Positions 22,169 through 34,563 of a stretch of 64,000 nucleotides of DNA are shown here, piece after piece (position 1 is the first letter of the stretch; each line of letters opens with the position of its first letter). Location of the stretch: the NCBI RefSeq assembly GCF_026745355.1, contig NC_079202.1, forward strand, positions 9,436,929 through 9,500,928, in the 5' to 3' direction. The notes below the pieces were generated by a model, which was not told the DNA's origin, made no database searches, and saw nothing but the letters and a program-made list of their open reading frames with translations. The DNA is from Beta vulgaris subsp. vulgaris (taxonomy: Eukaryota; Streptophyta; Magnoliopsida; Caryophyllales; Amaranthaceae). The position numbers were made by a program, and so were the translations under genes.

Positions 22169-22755
22169 GTAATGGTATATTTTATCGTATACACTCTAAA
22201 AATTATGTTTTAACCTTTAATTTTATAATTTTAAGTAACCTTTAAGTTTACTTTATTATTACCAATTTACTATTTTGATAATAGCAAATTTTTTGCTTAT
22301 TTTCCAGTGTTTGAAGAGTTGCGATAGTAAGAGTTTCGTCAATTCTAGGAGGAGCCAGATTCAGGGATTATACTAAAGCTCTATATCTTTTTGTTTAATT
22401 TACATTTTAGCAAATATCGAGATACCATATTTTTGTGACCATTTGTGTTTTTTTTTTCTGTGACTATTTTTGTTTGTCTGAGACATAAAAATATTGGTAG
22501 TTGATTGCAGATTATAGTTCAAAGTTCGGATAATTTATCTTTGTGTTTTTACTTGTTTGAACTATACGAAAAGATATAACTTGGATTTGTATACTCCTTG
22601 TACTTTGATATGTATATGTATTTCTATTACTATATTTCAATAATAACATTTCAAATTGGTAAGCATTTGTTCATCTTCTTTCTCTTACAAATGTATTATG
22701 TTATATATCTTCTCTGTCTTTTCATGTAAAGTCAACTAACTTTTTCTATAGGAAA
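22169..22755 (+). other. Spacer between CACTA genes
   Basis: AT-rich, no coding. It lies between the TNP2 stop and the TnpA-like start and probably contains the promoter or leader intron of the second gene; an acceptor-like TTTTTCTATAG at 22741-22751 immediately precedes the ATG. Confidence 0.4.
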
Positions 22756-23340
22756 ATGTCAATCGTCTCAACATCAGCCGAACAAAATCAACCTAATGAT
22801 GAACCACTAAAGCTTACTTACCGTCAGCAACGAAGACTTGACCAAGATGAGCTTCGACAAAAATATCCTGATCGTAAGAGGCGTGGGCCTACTAGGGGAA
22901 TGAAATATTACACTAGAAGGCCAAGAAGTACTGAAGAAAAAGTCACAGTCAGTTTCAGGATGAGGTTCGACGTATGATCGGTGAAAAGGCAGATGAATTT
23001 CTATGTGATTGTAGCAAGTGGGTAATGGAATTTTGTCCCCTAAATACTAAGTATGTCTATCTTTACTCTATTTTATTATTTATAGTGTTCCTTATGCGTA
23101 AAAGACATCTCTAAGCTTTGTAATGAATGAAATTCTTTGATAGGAATTGGGCTAAAATGGACCCTGATAAGAAGCAAAGGTTATATGACAGGATCTTTGT
23201 AAGTCATTGATGAATTATGTACAATTCTAAAACGATTCCTCTCGTAACATAGAATGATGTTTGCTGGAATTTAATTCATTTATCATTTATGGTGTCAGGG
23301 AAAGTATAATTTACCTGAAAAGGTTGGTGGAGAGGATATT

Positions 23341-24916
23341 TGTTGACCCTTGAGTTTTGAAGATGACCTAACCACAAAAGACATAGTATATTTTATTTTA
23401 TGTTGTTGCAAGGTAATTCATGCTCGAGCTAAGAGAATACTTGATTGAAGATTAAAGCGGAGAATTAATCAAGATCAAAGTAAAGATGTTCGAGAAGTGA
23501 AGAATCAAGCATGGAATGAAGATTAGAATACATTAGGGTATTTATTAATCTTCTTGTTAAGGTTGAGAGTAATAGCTTTATTAAGTTCGTGGTGAATTCT
23601 CAAAGGAACTTGGTTCTGTTCCCATAAAAGGAACAGACCTGGCACTATAGGAACAAGGCTTAGGAACAAGACTTAATAATTAGGGAACAAGACTTTAAAA
23701 CTAACTTAGGAACTACTAAGTGACTTATATTGTGCGCCTAAGGTAATTGTGTGCCCAATATAGTTGTTAGAGTTTTTTTTAGGGATAATTTGACTAAGAT
23801 CCATAATTTTAGGAAGTTAGTTTAAGTTTGTTAGGAAAAGATTTTAAATAGATTTTCTGATTTTCAAATCTTATCTTTTTAAAATATATATTTTATCTTT
23901 TATATTTTATTTAAAAAGATTTAGTTTTCGAAAATATATTATTTCCGGTTTTTAAATTGTTTCGGATTTTTCGAAATACAAAACTGTTTTCCGGTTTTTA
24001 TAAAAGATTTGAAAAAGATATTTTTCCTAAAAACTAGCTAAAGGATTTTTATTTATTTCCTAAATTCTAGCTTACACGCCTAAATGATTTACTGCTTCAA
24101 GTTTATGGAGTTAGTGGATTTAGTGGCCTAAGTTAATTATCCTTCAAGTATTTAATTAAATTAAATAAGATTAATTATTCTCCAAGTTTGCAAAACCACG
24201 TATTGTTACTGCTTCTATGAAGTGAAGTAATGGATTAGTGGATGATGTACATGACTTAGAATAAATAATTTAATTTAATTAATTAATTAGAAATCATGGA
24301 GAACATGTGATAATGGTCTAAGTTAGTGGAAATCATGTCTTGTCTTAAAGGTCTATAAATAGGCGCCTAATTCACTGAAAAATTGTCTGACTTAGTAAAA
24401 ATGTGTCTGACTTAGTTAATTTGTCTTAAGTTATCTAAAGTGTCAGTGCCTTTCCTTAAGAGAATTCATACTTACATTAATCGAGTTTTATTACTCTTCC
24501 ATTGTTTTACAAAGTGTATTTTTGAGAAAAAGGGTTTGAGTGAACTCTTGTAAGTGTGAGAAAGCTTTGAGTGAAGCAAGAGAAAGAGAAAGAGAAAGGA
24601 ACTTCGAGTGAAGTTTGAGAGAAAACGTCAGTTGTTGGGAACTTGTTGGGAACTTGAGTTGAGTGACTTAAGTTGAGAATCGAGAGAAAAGTAATAGGTT
24701 GTAATCAGAGTTGTTTTGGCCTATTATAGTGGAAAGTTGTTTAAAATCCCTTGTGGTCGAGGTTGTTTCTTCCTACTAGGCCTAGGAAGTTTTTCCTCGT
24801 AAAATCTCTCGTGTTCCCATTGTTTGTTCCCAAGTTTACTTTTAATTCCGCAAAAAGTAGTGCTTATTCTCTCACTATAATTCACCCCCCTCTTATAGTG
24901 CTCATATTATACAACA
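23341..24916 (+). repeat. Copia 5' LTR
   Basis: 1576 bp, starts TGTTGACCC and ends ATACAACA, giving short inverted termini TGTTG...CAACA. TATAAATAGG at 24354-24363 is the likely TATA box of U3. The palindromic CTGTTCC-(7)-GGAACAG lies at 23616-23636, followed by repeated GGAACAAG units. It drives transcription of the element. Confidence 0.96.
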
Positions 24917-24918
24917 AT

Positions 24919-24930
24919 TGGTATCAGAGC
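24919..24930 (+). promoter_or_regulatory. Primer binding site (initiator tRNA-Met)
   Basis: TGGTATCAGAGC, two bases after the 5' LTR, is the standard plant complement of the 3' end of initiator methionine tRNA. It primes minus-strand cDNA synthesis. Confidence 0.95.
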
Positions 24931-24980
24931 GGGAACTCTAATATTCAGGAAACCCTGTTGAGTTCAAGATCTTGAAAAAT

Positions 24981-26813
24981 ATGAATACTAGAGAGAAACT
25001 GGAAGAAGGGTACTCTACGCAGAGGCCACCAATGTTCAATGGTAAGTTTTACACTTACTGGAAGAACAGAATGGAGATCTTTATCAAAGCCGACAATTAC
25101 CAGGTATGGAGAGTCATAGAGGTAGGTGATTTTGAAGTCACTACCACTAATGACAAGAATGAGGTAATTCCTAAATCTATATCTGATTTTGATAAAGCTG
25201 ATTTCGAAAAGATGGAAATTAATGCTCTTGCTATAAAATTGCTTCATTGTGGTCTTGGTCCTCATGAACACAATCGTGTCATGGGATGTAAAACCGCAAA
25301 ACAAATTTGGGATCTTCTTGAAGTCACTCATGAAGGTACGAGTGAAGTTAAGAGATCAAAAATAGATCTTTTGATGAACCAATATGAACTTTTTCAAATG
25401 AAATCAAAAGAGTCTATCCAAGACATGTTTACACGCTTTACTAATATAATTAATGAGCTAACATCTCTTGGTAAAGTGATTACATCTGAGGAACAGGTAC
25501 GAAAGGTCCTAAGGAGCCTTCCTAGGGATCGTTGGATGGCTAAGGTAACTGCCTTGCAGGAAACTAAGGACTTTACTAAGTTCAATTTGGAACAACTTGC
25601 TGGTTCCCTCATGACTCATGAGTTGCAATTGGACAATGAAATGGAGATATGTCCAAGAAAAGTCGATTGCCTTAAAAGCTGATGAAAGTGAAGGCTCAGA
25701 AACAGATGAAGAAGAATCTGCTCTCATGGTCCGAAAATTCAAAAGAATGTTTAGGAACATGAAGAAAGGTGATTACAAAGGTAAGAATAAGAAATATTCT
25801 AACAAACTTGTTTGTCATAAGTGTGGCAGTTCTGAGCACTTCATCAAGGATTGTCCCCAATGGGAACAAGAAAAAGGCAAAGGAAGGGAACAGAGCAGAG
25901 ATAGGAACAAAGAATACAAAAACTCCTATACTCGATCTGACATGAAGAAAGCTATGGTTGCTGCATGGGGAGACTCTGACTCTGAGGAAGAAGATGATCC
26001 TCAACCAAATGAGGAGACTGCAAACTTCTGTCTTATGGCTCTTGACAATTCCGAATCTGATGAAGAGATTGAATCTCTTGAGGCAAGTCTAGACACCATC
26101 AAAACTCGTCTTAATTCTTTAAGTAAAGAAAAATTATTTGAGTTTATTGTTGACGCTGTAAATGATTGCAAAGATGAAACCATTAAACTAAAACAATGTC
26201 AAAATGCTTTAAGTGTAGCAAAGGAACATACCTCTTGGCTTAAAAGTGTTCGGTTGATATTGAGAAAAGATTTTTCGAATTGTTTGACAAAAATCTTAAA
26301 TTAAAAGAGGATTTCGAAAATCTTAAAAATGAGAACTACTTGTTGAGCCTTGAGTTGTCACAACTAAAAGAGTTTGTTCCTGAAGTAAGTTCATTTGACA
26401 TTAAGTCAGTTCCCTTGCAAAGTTTCAAATCTGAAATAAACGAATTGAAAAATCATGTTTCATTTTTGGAAATTGAAAATAAGGAACTTGAAGGGGAACT
26501 GCACCAAATGAGAAATGAAAAGAAAATGCTACCTATTCCAAACTGGATTAAGAACCCTCAAACAAAACGAACTGAAGGTCTTGGTTTTAATCACAAAAAG
26601 AAATTTGAAAAACCTAAAAAGAGAGTTGATTTACCAAGTGATAAAGTTTGTATGTTTTGTGGGAACACTGGTCATTTTAGGAACTCTTGTCCTAAAAGAC
26701 TTGGCCGCATCAATGAGAACTTGGAAACAAGTAAAGTAATTTGGAAAAAGAAATCTATTGTTCCTGAAGGAAAGGAACCCAAGAAAGATTGGGTTCCTAA
26801 CTCTAACAATTAG
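24981..26813 (+). pseudogene. Copia gag, frameshifted
   Basis: Start ATG 24981. The N-terminal part has PPMFNGKFYTYWKNRMEIFI and the long gag-like helical region. A first zinc knuckle CHKCGSSEHFIKDC (CX2CX4HX4C) is near 25810-25850 and a second, CMFCGNTGHFRNSC, near 26650-26690. Acidic segments rich in SE and DE lie between. Frame changes near 25650 and 26290 break it. Two knuckles are compatible with Sireviruses. Gag packages the RNA. Confidence 0.88.
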
Positions 26814-26818
26814 TTTTC

Positions 26819-28396
26819 TTGCAGGTTGGAGTGAGGGGGAACAACACATGGTACCTAGACAGTGGTTGTTCTAAGCATATGACTGGAGATAAATCAAGAT
26901 TTCTCTCACTCTCAGCCTACAATGGTGGAAGTGTGACTTTTGGTGACAACAAGAAAGGTAACATAGTTGCCATGGGCAAAGTTGGTAAGTCATCGTCACA
27001 TTCCATAGAAAATGTTTTCTAGTTGATGGATTAAAGCATAACTTGTTAAGTATTTCCCAATTCTGTGATAGAGGGAACTGTGTGAAGTTTAATAGTGAAA
27101 AATGTTTGATAGTCAACAATAGCACAAAGGATATCATTTTGGAAGGAACAAGGAAAGGGAACACATATGTTGTGGATCTCAACCTTGTTCCCAAAAACAA
27201 ATTCACATGCCTTAGTGTTATTGATGATGATTCATTCTTATGGCACAAGCGTCTAGGTCATGCTAGCTTTTCCTTGCTTGACAAACTGCGTTCTAAAGAA
27301 CTAGTTTTAGGTTTACCCTCTACTAAGTTTCATTTAGATCATGTGTGTGATGCATGCGCAAAAGGCAAGCATGTTAGGTCCTCTTTCAAGTCCAAAATGT
27401 GGTGAGTACCACAAGACCTTTAGAGTTAATACATATGGATTTATGTGGACCTATGAGGATACAAAGGGAAGTGGAAAGAAATATGTGTTAGTAATTGTAG
27501 ATGACTTCTCTAGATTTACTTGGGTTATTTTTCTTTCTAGCAAGGACGAGACTTATGATGAGTTCCTTGTCTTTGCAAAGAAAGTACAAAATTTGAGTGG
27601 TCATAAGTTACTTCACCTTAGATCCGACCATGGTAAAGAGTTTGAAAATTATAAGTTCGATGACTTTAGCAGAGACAATGGATTAGATCACAATTTCTCA
27701 GCCCCTAGAACACCTCAACAAAATGGTGTTGTTGAAAGGAAGAATAGAACACTAGAAGAGATGGCTAGGACTATGTTGATAGCTAGTGGACTTCCTAAAA
27801 ACTTTTGGGCAGAAGCTGTGAATACTGCTTGTCACATTATAAATCGAGCCATGGTAAGACCTTTATTAAATAAAACGCCCTATGAGCTGTATTTTGGTAA
27901 AAAGCCCAATATTACATATTTCAGAACATTTGGATGTAAATGTTTTGTTCATAATAATGGGAAACAAAATATTGGAAAATTTGATGCTAGAAGTGAAGAA
28001 GCTATTCTTAGGATATTCTTCTAGTAGCAAGGCTTATAGAGTGTATAATAAAAGGTCTATGTGTGTAGAAGAAAGTGTGCATGTTATTTTTGATGAAACA
28101 GATAAATTTGATGCAAGCACACAGGTTGAAGATGACTTCGAAATAGGATTGACAAAAGACCTAAGTCTTATTGATGAGACTTTGGAAGACGAAGTCATGG
28201 GAACAAAGCCAAGGGAACAACATCCTGTTCCTGTTCCCAATGAGGAAGAAGAGGAACTAAGTGATGATGCACTAGTGAATGAATCCACTATTGTTGAACC
28301 TGGTTCCCAAGTACAGGAAATGAAGATGATCAAGGAAACCAAGTTTCCATCCAGGATTTCCAACCAAAGCCTTGGAAAACTCATCGTTCCCATCCT
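26819..28396 (+). pseudogene. Copia protease and integrase, frameshifted
   Basis: The protease motif WYLDSGCSKHMTG is at about 26850-26885. A stop at 27020-27022 and frame changes follow. The pre-integrase zinc region WHKRLGHASFSLL ... CDACAKGKH is at 27241-27370. The integrase core shows VDDFSRFTWV, RSDHGKEF and NGVVERKNRTL (27500-27750), the DDE arrangement; the segment with the first aspartate is damaged near 27405. The C-terminal region (to 28396) has the TFGCKCFVHN motif and an acidic linker rich in EEE. Confidence 0.88.
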
Positions 28397-29242
28397 GTGG
28401 AACTAATAATCAGTGACATAAATAAGGGAACTCAAACGAGATCTCAATTGAAAAACTTTTGTGCTTTTCATGCTTTTCTTTCTATGTTGGAACCTAGGAA
28501 TCATGAAGAAGCTCTCACTGATGCTGATTGGATCGTAGCAATGCAGGATGAACTTCATCAATTTGAAAGAAACAAAGTTTGGCACCTTGAACCTAAGCCT
28601 AAACATAACAAGGTTATTGGTTTAAAGTGGGTGTTTCGAAACAAATTAGATGAGTTCGGAACTATCATAAGAAACAAGGCCAGGTTAGTTGTGAAAGGAT
28701 ACAATCAACAGGAAGGCATTGATTATGAAGAAACTTTTGCTCCAGTTGCAAGATTGGAAGCAATTAGAATCTTCATAGCTTTTGCTGCCTTCATGGGTTT
28801 CAAATTGTATCAAATGGATGTAAAATGTGCTTTTCTAAATGGTTATCTTAATGAGGAGGTATTTGTAGAACAACCTCCAGGTTTTGAAAATAAAGAATTT
28901 CCTAATCATGTCTTTAAGCTTGACAAAGCTCTTTATGGGTTAAAGCAAGCTCCAAGAGCATGGTATGAAAGACTTTCTAAGTTCCTTCTTGAAAATGAGT
29001 TTAAAAGAGGAAAATTGGATCGAACCTTGTTTTTAAAATCAAAAGGAAAACATTTATTAGTTGTTCAAATATATGTTGATGATATTATATTTGGTGCTAC
29101 TAATGAATCTTTGTGCAAGGACTTTGCTAATCTCATGAGTAAAGAATTTGAAATGAGTATGATGGGTGAGCTCAACTTCTTCTTGGGGTTGCAAATCAAG
29201 CAAACAGAAGAAGGAATCTACATCATCAACAAAAGTACATAA
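28397..29242 (+). pseudogene. Copia reverse transcriptase
   Basis: 281 codons open: the standard copia RT N-terminus ([18 protein letters not shown]), [42 protein letters not shown], and the catalytic YVDD in [14 protein letters not shown], ending at [13 protein letters not shown]. The frame ends at a stop 29240-29242 where the protein should continue (frameshift). It copies RNA into DNA. Confidence 0.92.
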
Positions 29243-29250
29243 AGGAACTA

Positions 29251-30014
29251 TTGAAAAAGTATGGTTTGGAAGCATCCAAAGTTAATCATACACCTATGGG
29301 AATCTCAACCAGATTGGATGAAGATTCTATAGGAACAAGTGTGGATCAAACCAAATATCGAGGTATGATTGGCTCATTACTATATCTAACTGCAAGTCGT
29401 CCTGATATTGCTTTCAGTGTAGGATTATGTGCAAGGTTTCAAGCCAATCCAAAGGAATCTCATCTCACAGCTGTGAAGAGAATCCTAAGATACCTCAAGG
29501 GAACAGATGATTTAAGCCTATTCTATTCGAGGAGTGATACCTTTGAATTAAAGGATTTGCGGATGCTGACTATGCAGGAGATCTGGTCAATAGAAAGAGT
29601 ACATCAGGTATGGTTCAGTTCCTTAGTCATAGTTTAGTTTCTTGGAGCACCAAGAAGCAAAACACAGTTGCTTTATCTACAGCAGAGGCTGAATATGTTG
29701 CAGCAGCAGCATGTTGTTCCCAAATGCTATGGATAAAACAACAACTACGTGACTATGGAATCTACTTTGAATGTGTTCCCATCTATTGTGATAATACTAG
29801 TGCTATTAGTATTTCTAAAGATCCCGTCCACCATTCAAGAGTCAAACACATCCATATTAGGCATCACTTTCTGAAAGATAATGTTGAAAAGGGTCTTATT
29901 AAAATGGAATTCTGTGAGACTGAACGTCAAATTGCAGATATCTTGACAAAACCCTTAAATAGAGATAGGTTTGAGAAATTGAGACTTGAACTTGGCTTAA
30001 TCAAATTGAAATGA
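29251..30014 (+). pseudogene. Copia RNase H
   Basis: Two overlapping frames. 29251-29637 has the connection (YRGMIGSLLYLTASRPDI, HLTAVKRILRYLKGT). 29610-30014 has VALSTAEAEYVAAAACCSQ, IYCDNTSAISIS and the end IADILTKPLNRDRF. A frameshift near 29590 separates them, damaging the segment with the first aspartate. Confidence 0.9.
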
Positions 30015-30526
30015 TTGCTACATTATTCCCCTTTGTGTTAATTCTTTGGCATTATGTCTGATGTGCATTTTTGATGTTTTTATTTGCTTAAATACATCAC
30101 AATTCTTATATGATTATTTCATATGTATAAGTAAAAATGTCTGAAAACTGCTCACCAATGTCCAATAATATTCCCCTTATTGTTCATAGGACAATTCTAT
30201 GCCTTAAGTGATAACAAAGGATTAAAAGAATTAATGGAGTTCCAAAGTAGCAAAATTTCATTGTTCCATTCACTGTTCCCAAACGCTGTTCCAATTCCCA
30301 GCGTATTAGATTATTTTTTTTCTTTCAAAATTCGAAAAACCAAAAATATTTGTTCAGATTTTATTTCCTAAAAATCTGATTTTTCCTTATATCTCTCAAG
30401 TTAGTTGAAGATATTTTTTTGGATATTTTTTTAAACACGTGTAAATACACGGTTTTATGTTCTTCTTTCCTTAAAACAAAACAAATTTTTTTCCTTCTCA
30501 TAAAACCGAAAATTACTCCACAAAAC
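30015..30526 (+). other. Spacer between copia pol and third ORF
   Basis: AT-rich, noncoding, between the pol stop and the envelope-like start codon. It may hold the splice acceptor used for the 3' ORF, but nothing specific is recognisable. Confidence 0.35.
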
Positions 30527-32521
30527 ATGACTACCAAAAACACTCATCACTCTCTCTCCTCCCACAAAGCCGAAAAACCCTCTCCTTCATCCTCTAAAAT
30601 TGAATCACCAACACCCATGGATATTTCTCCCAATTCTTCATCAAGAATTCTAAGGAAAAGGAAGAAACAAGAAGAATCGGTTGAAATGGAGGTTGAAGAA
30701 GCTCATGCAACTAGTGAGGGGGAATCAGATGTTCCCGAGAGAGGAACAACTCGGGTTGTTCGAAAAAATTCCACGGCAACTAGGTATGTGCATGGACTTT
30801 TTATTGATGTTTCTTGGTGCAAAAGAGTAAACTTTCGTCAATTACTTAATATGATTAAGTTTCAAGGTTGGGAAAATCTTTTTGTGAAATGTTATGGAAA
30901 TAGTTTGATTCCTAAATTGATGGACGAATTTTGTGAAAACTTTTCCATGGATGAAGAAGGAAATTGTTCCACCTTGGTGAAAGGAACTCAAATTGATTTT
31001 AATGCTAAAATTTTGGGTAAACTGCTTGGTGTTCCCGTGAGAGGAACAGATGTTTATTTCAAGAAACAACGTGGTTCATATCCATTTTCGGACATTTCCT
31101 TTGATCAATTGATTGTTAAGTATGGTGGTCAAAAGGGAAAAACCTTTTGTTGATCATAATCTTCTTTCCCCTTATCACAAAATTTTGTTTCACATCCTCA
31201 AGAAAGCTTTATTGCCTCGCTTTCCAAACGTGCTCAAGTTAGCATGTTGGATTTAATTTACATTCATTGTCTTGCTTCTCACAAACACATAAACTTTCCT
31301 TCCTTAATGATTCAACATTTGAGTCATTGCATTGAAAATGGATTTGTTGTTGGCTATGGAGCCTTAGTAACCGAAATTCTACTTAAGTTTAAAGTGAAAA
31401 TTTCGGGAACTCAGTCCAAAAGTGTGTCCACGGGAAATATGTTGAATGTGCGTGCCTTGAATAACTTAAATGTTTGTGTTGTGAATGGAGAAGTTATTAA
31501 GGGACGTGCTAATCTTGATGATGATGAGGATGATGATATGTGGATGATGAAGTGGAAGAAGAAGAAGAAGAAAAAGAAGTTGAAGAGAAGAAAATGAAAA
31601 CGAAAGAAAAAGAAAGAAAATAAAAAGAAAAGAAAAATCAAAAGAAAGAAAATTGAAAAAGAAAAAGAAGAAACTAAGAAGAAAGGGAAGAAGGTGGTTG
31701 ATGAGGTGGTGAAACCGGTTATGAAGAGCACTAGAGCTAGTCAAAGGGTTCAAAATATGAAAGTGCTTAATTTTCCTATCTTGATGCCGAAGAAAGTTGT
31801 GAGGAAGATGAAGTAAAGGTGATTGATAGGGAAGATTATGAATCTAACCTACCTCCTTCTAGGGAACCGACTCCTGTTCCCATGGAAACCAATCCTCCTT
31901 TTCCTCCATCTCCACAAAAATCTGCCTCACCCTCTACCCTAGCACCACAAGATGATTCTATCCCTCCCTCTACCTCAAAACCCTCCTGTTCTGTTCCTAA
32001 AGCTAAGGAAACAGTTGGTGTTCCCATTCTAGAGGAACAACCTGCTGTTCCCAAACCTAAGGAACAAACCGCAAACCCCAAGCCTTCTCAAGCTCCCTCG
32101 CTTTCTCAAAATCCTACCATTGGTTCTACATATACTCTAGCTCATGCTAGAAGGTTGGATTCTTTGTTTTCCTTGGTTATGGGTCATTCGGAAGCAATGA
32201 TGGAGTTTGCTACGGAAGCTAAGGATTTAAATGGGTTGGTAAAAGGGGTTATGAGCAAAGTTGACAAAGCCTTGGATGGACAACAAGAGATAATGGCTCG
32301 GCTTGGTGAACTTTCTTCCCCCATTCAAGCTATGAACTCAGATTGTTGAAGTTGGAAGAATTGTGCTCAAGGGAAATGATACAATGGCCGAAAATCATCA
32401 AGAAGTGATGGCAAAGCTTCATGATGTGGTGGAAGAAGTAGAACAACCTCCCTCTCCCAAATACATAAACTTTTCTCATTTAGCTTGTTTTATTTTGTGT
32501 GGGAACATGAACTTTGTTTAA
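30527..32521 (+). pseudogene. Envelope-like third ORF of Sirevirus-type copia, broken
   Basis: It starts at ATG 30527. The first open part (to 31153) has a hydrophilic S/P/K/E-rich head and a body with TRYVHGLFIDVSW and GKLLGVPVRGTDVYF. The body continues in other frames to about 31597 (LDLIYIHCLASHKH), then a very K/E-rich stretch, then a proline-rich segment (31819-32100) and a short helical tail. Frameshifts lie near 31137, 31236 and 31595. Its place after RNase H and its size match the envelope-like ORF of SIRE1-type elements. I see no clear signal peptide or transmembrane segment, so an envelope function is not supported by sequence. Confidence 0.65.
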
Positions 32522-32772
32522 TATTTGTCTTTTCTATCCTTCTCCTTTAATCATGCTACAATGGAACTTCTTGGTTTGCTTAATTCTAAGTTTGATCTTT
32601 TTGCATGTGTGCGTCTAAATGAATGGCTAATATTCTTGGATTGCGGTTTTTGAGAGTTGAATGCTTTATTTGCTTATACTAACCAACTTATTTCTTACAA
32701 GTTTGGTGGTGTGATGTGTTTAGTGAATAATATTCATCTTTTGAAATCGTGGACTATGTTTTTGAAGATGCC

Positions 32773-32790
32773 AAAGGGGGAAAGATAAGG
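32773..32790 (+). promoter_or_regulatory. Second polypurine-tract-like motif
   Basis: AAAGGGGGAAAGATAAGG, about 200 bases before the 3' LTR, resembles the true PPT (32961-32973). Extra PPT-like copies upstream of the 3' LTR are described for Sireviruses. Function is inferred. Confidence 0.55.
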
Positions 32791-32960
32791 CAAATCAGAG
32801 TAAAGTAAATTTTTTTGTCATGAATTATGTTCTCATATTTCGACTTTACAAAATAAAATAACGAGTCTATAATACTTAATTTAACTTGGTTACATACTTT
32901 GTTAAAATTATATGACTTATATATATTTTTTTTAGTATATGCCTTTTGTTGCCATCTTCA

Positions 32961-32973
32961 AAAAGGGGGAAAT
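32961..32973 (+). promoter_or_regulatory. Polypurine tract of copia element
   Basis: AAAAGGGGGAAAT immediately precedes the 3' LTR and is the expected plus-strand primer. Confidence 0.93.
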
Positions 32974-34563
32974 TGTTGACCCTTGAGTTTTGAAGATGAC
33001 CTAACCACAAAAGACATAGTATATTTTATTTATGTTGTTGCAAGGTAATTCATGCTCGAGCTAAGAGAATACTTGATTGAAGATTAAAGCGGAGAATTAA
33101 TCAAGATCGAAGTAAAGATGTTCGAGAAATGAAGAATCAAGCATGGAATGAAGATTAGAATACATTAGGGTATTTATTAATCTTCTTGTTAAGGTTGAGT
33201 AATAGCTTTATTAAGTTCGTGGTGAATTCTCAAAGGAACTTGGTTCTGTTCCCATGAAAGGAACAGACCTGGCACTATAGGAACAAGGCTTAGGAACAAG
33301 ACTTAATAATTAGGGAACAAGACTTTAAAACTAATTTAGGAACTCTAAGTGACTAATATTGTGCGCCTAAGTAATTGTGTGCCCAATATAGTTGTTAGAG
33401 TTTTTAGGGATAATTTGACTAAGATCCATAATTTTAGGAAGTTAGTTTAAGTTTGTTAGGAAAAGATTTTAAATAGATTTTCTGATTTTAAAATAACTGA
33501 TTTTCAAATCTTATCTTTTTAAAATATATATTTATCTTTTATATTTTATTTAAAAGATTTAGTTTTCGAAAATATATTATTTCCGGTTTTTAAATGTTTC
33601 GGATTTTTCGAAATACAAACTGTTTTCCGGTTTTATAAAAGATTTTGAAAAAGATATTTTTTCCTAAAAACTAGCTAAAAGATTTTATTTATTTATTTCC
33701 TAAATTCTAGCTTACACGCCTAAATGATTTACTGCTTCAAGTTTATGGAGTTAGTGGATTTAGTGGCAAAGTTAATTATCCTCCAAGTATTTAATTAAAT
33801 TAAATAAGATTAATTATTCTCCAAGTTTGCAAAACCACGTATATTGTTACTGCTTCTATGAAGTGAAGTAATGGATTAGTGGATGATGTACATGACTTAG
33901 AATAAATAATTTAATTTAATTAATTAATTAAAATCATGGAGAACATGTGATAATGGTCTAAGTTAGTGGAAATCATGTCTTGTCTTAAAGTCTATAAATA
34001 GGCGCCTAATTCATTGAGAAAATTGTGTCTGACTATAGTAATAATGTGTCTGACTTAGTTAATTTGTCTTAAGTTATCTAAAGTGTCAGTGCCTTTCCTT
34101 AAGAGAATTCATACTTACATTAATCGAGTTTTATTACTCTTCCATTGTTTACAAAGTGTATTTTTGAGAAAAAGGGTTTGAGTGAACTCTTGTAAGTGTG
34201 AGAAAGCTTTGAGTGAAGCAAGAGAAAAGAGAAAAGAGAAAGAAACTTCGAGTGAAGTTTGAGAGAAAACGTCAGTTGTTGGGAACTGTCGTTGGGAACT
34301 TGAGTTGAGTGACTTAAGTTGAGAATCGAGAGAAAAGTAATAGGTTGTAATCAGAGTTGTTTTGGCCTATTATAGTGGAAAGTTGTTTAAAATCCCTTGT
34401 GGTCGAGGTTGTTTCTTCCTACTAGGCCTAGGAAGTTTTTCCTCGTAAAATCTCTCGTGTTCCCATTGTTTGTTCCCAAGTTTACTTTTAATTCCGCAAA
34501 AAGTAGTGCTTATTCTCTCACTATAATTCACCCCCCCTCTTATAGTGCTCATATTATACAACA
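32974..34563 (+). repeat. Copia 3' LTR
   Basis: 1590 bp, the same ends as the 5' LTR and collinear with it. Differences include a short extra A/T tract near 33486-33500 and scattered 1-4 base indels. TATAAATAGG is at 33993-34002 and CTGTTCC-(7)-GGAACAG at 33246-33266. Confidence 0.96.

Larger units (their letters stand above)
23341..34563 (+). mobile_element. Ty1/copia retrotransposon, Sirevirus (SIRE/Maximus)-like, 11.2 kb
   Basis: Two LTRs (23341-24916 and 32974-34563), a tRNA-iMet primer site, a polypurine tract, and a perfect 5-bp duplication ATATT (23336-23340 and 34564-34568). The internal order is gag with two zinc knuckles, protease, integrase, RT, RNase H, the copia order, followed by about 2 kb with a broken envelope-like frame. 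A copia element of this size with such a 3' ORF fits the Sirevirus genus. LTRs differ by many small indels and substitutions, and gag-pol has several frameshifts, so it is old and inactive. It sits within an exon of the CACTA TnpA-like gene. Confidence 0.95.

Noticed and set aside
31411..31753. Phenylalanine/leucine-rich minus-strand frames of about 100 codons
   Set aside because: Shadow of the AAG/GAA-rich coding stretch of the copia third ORF.
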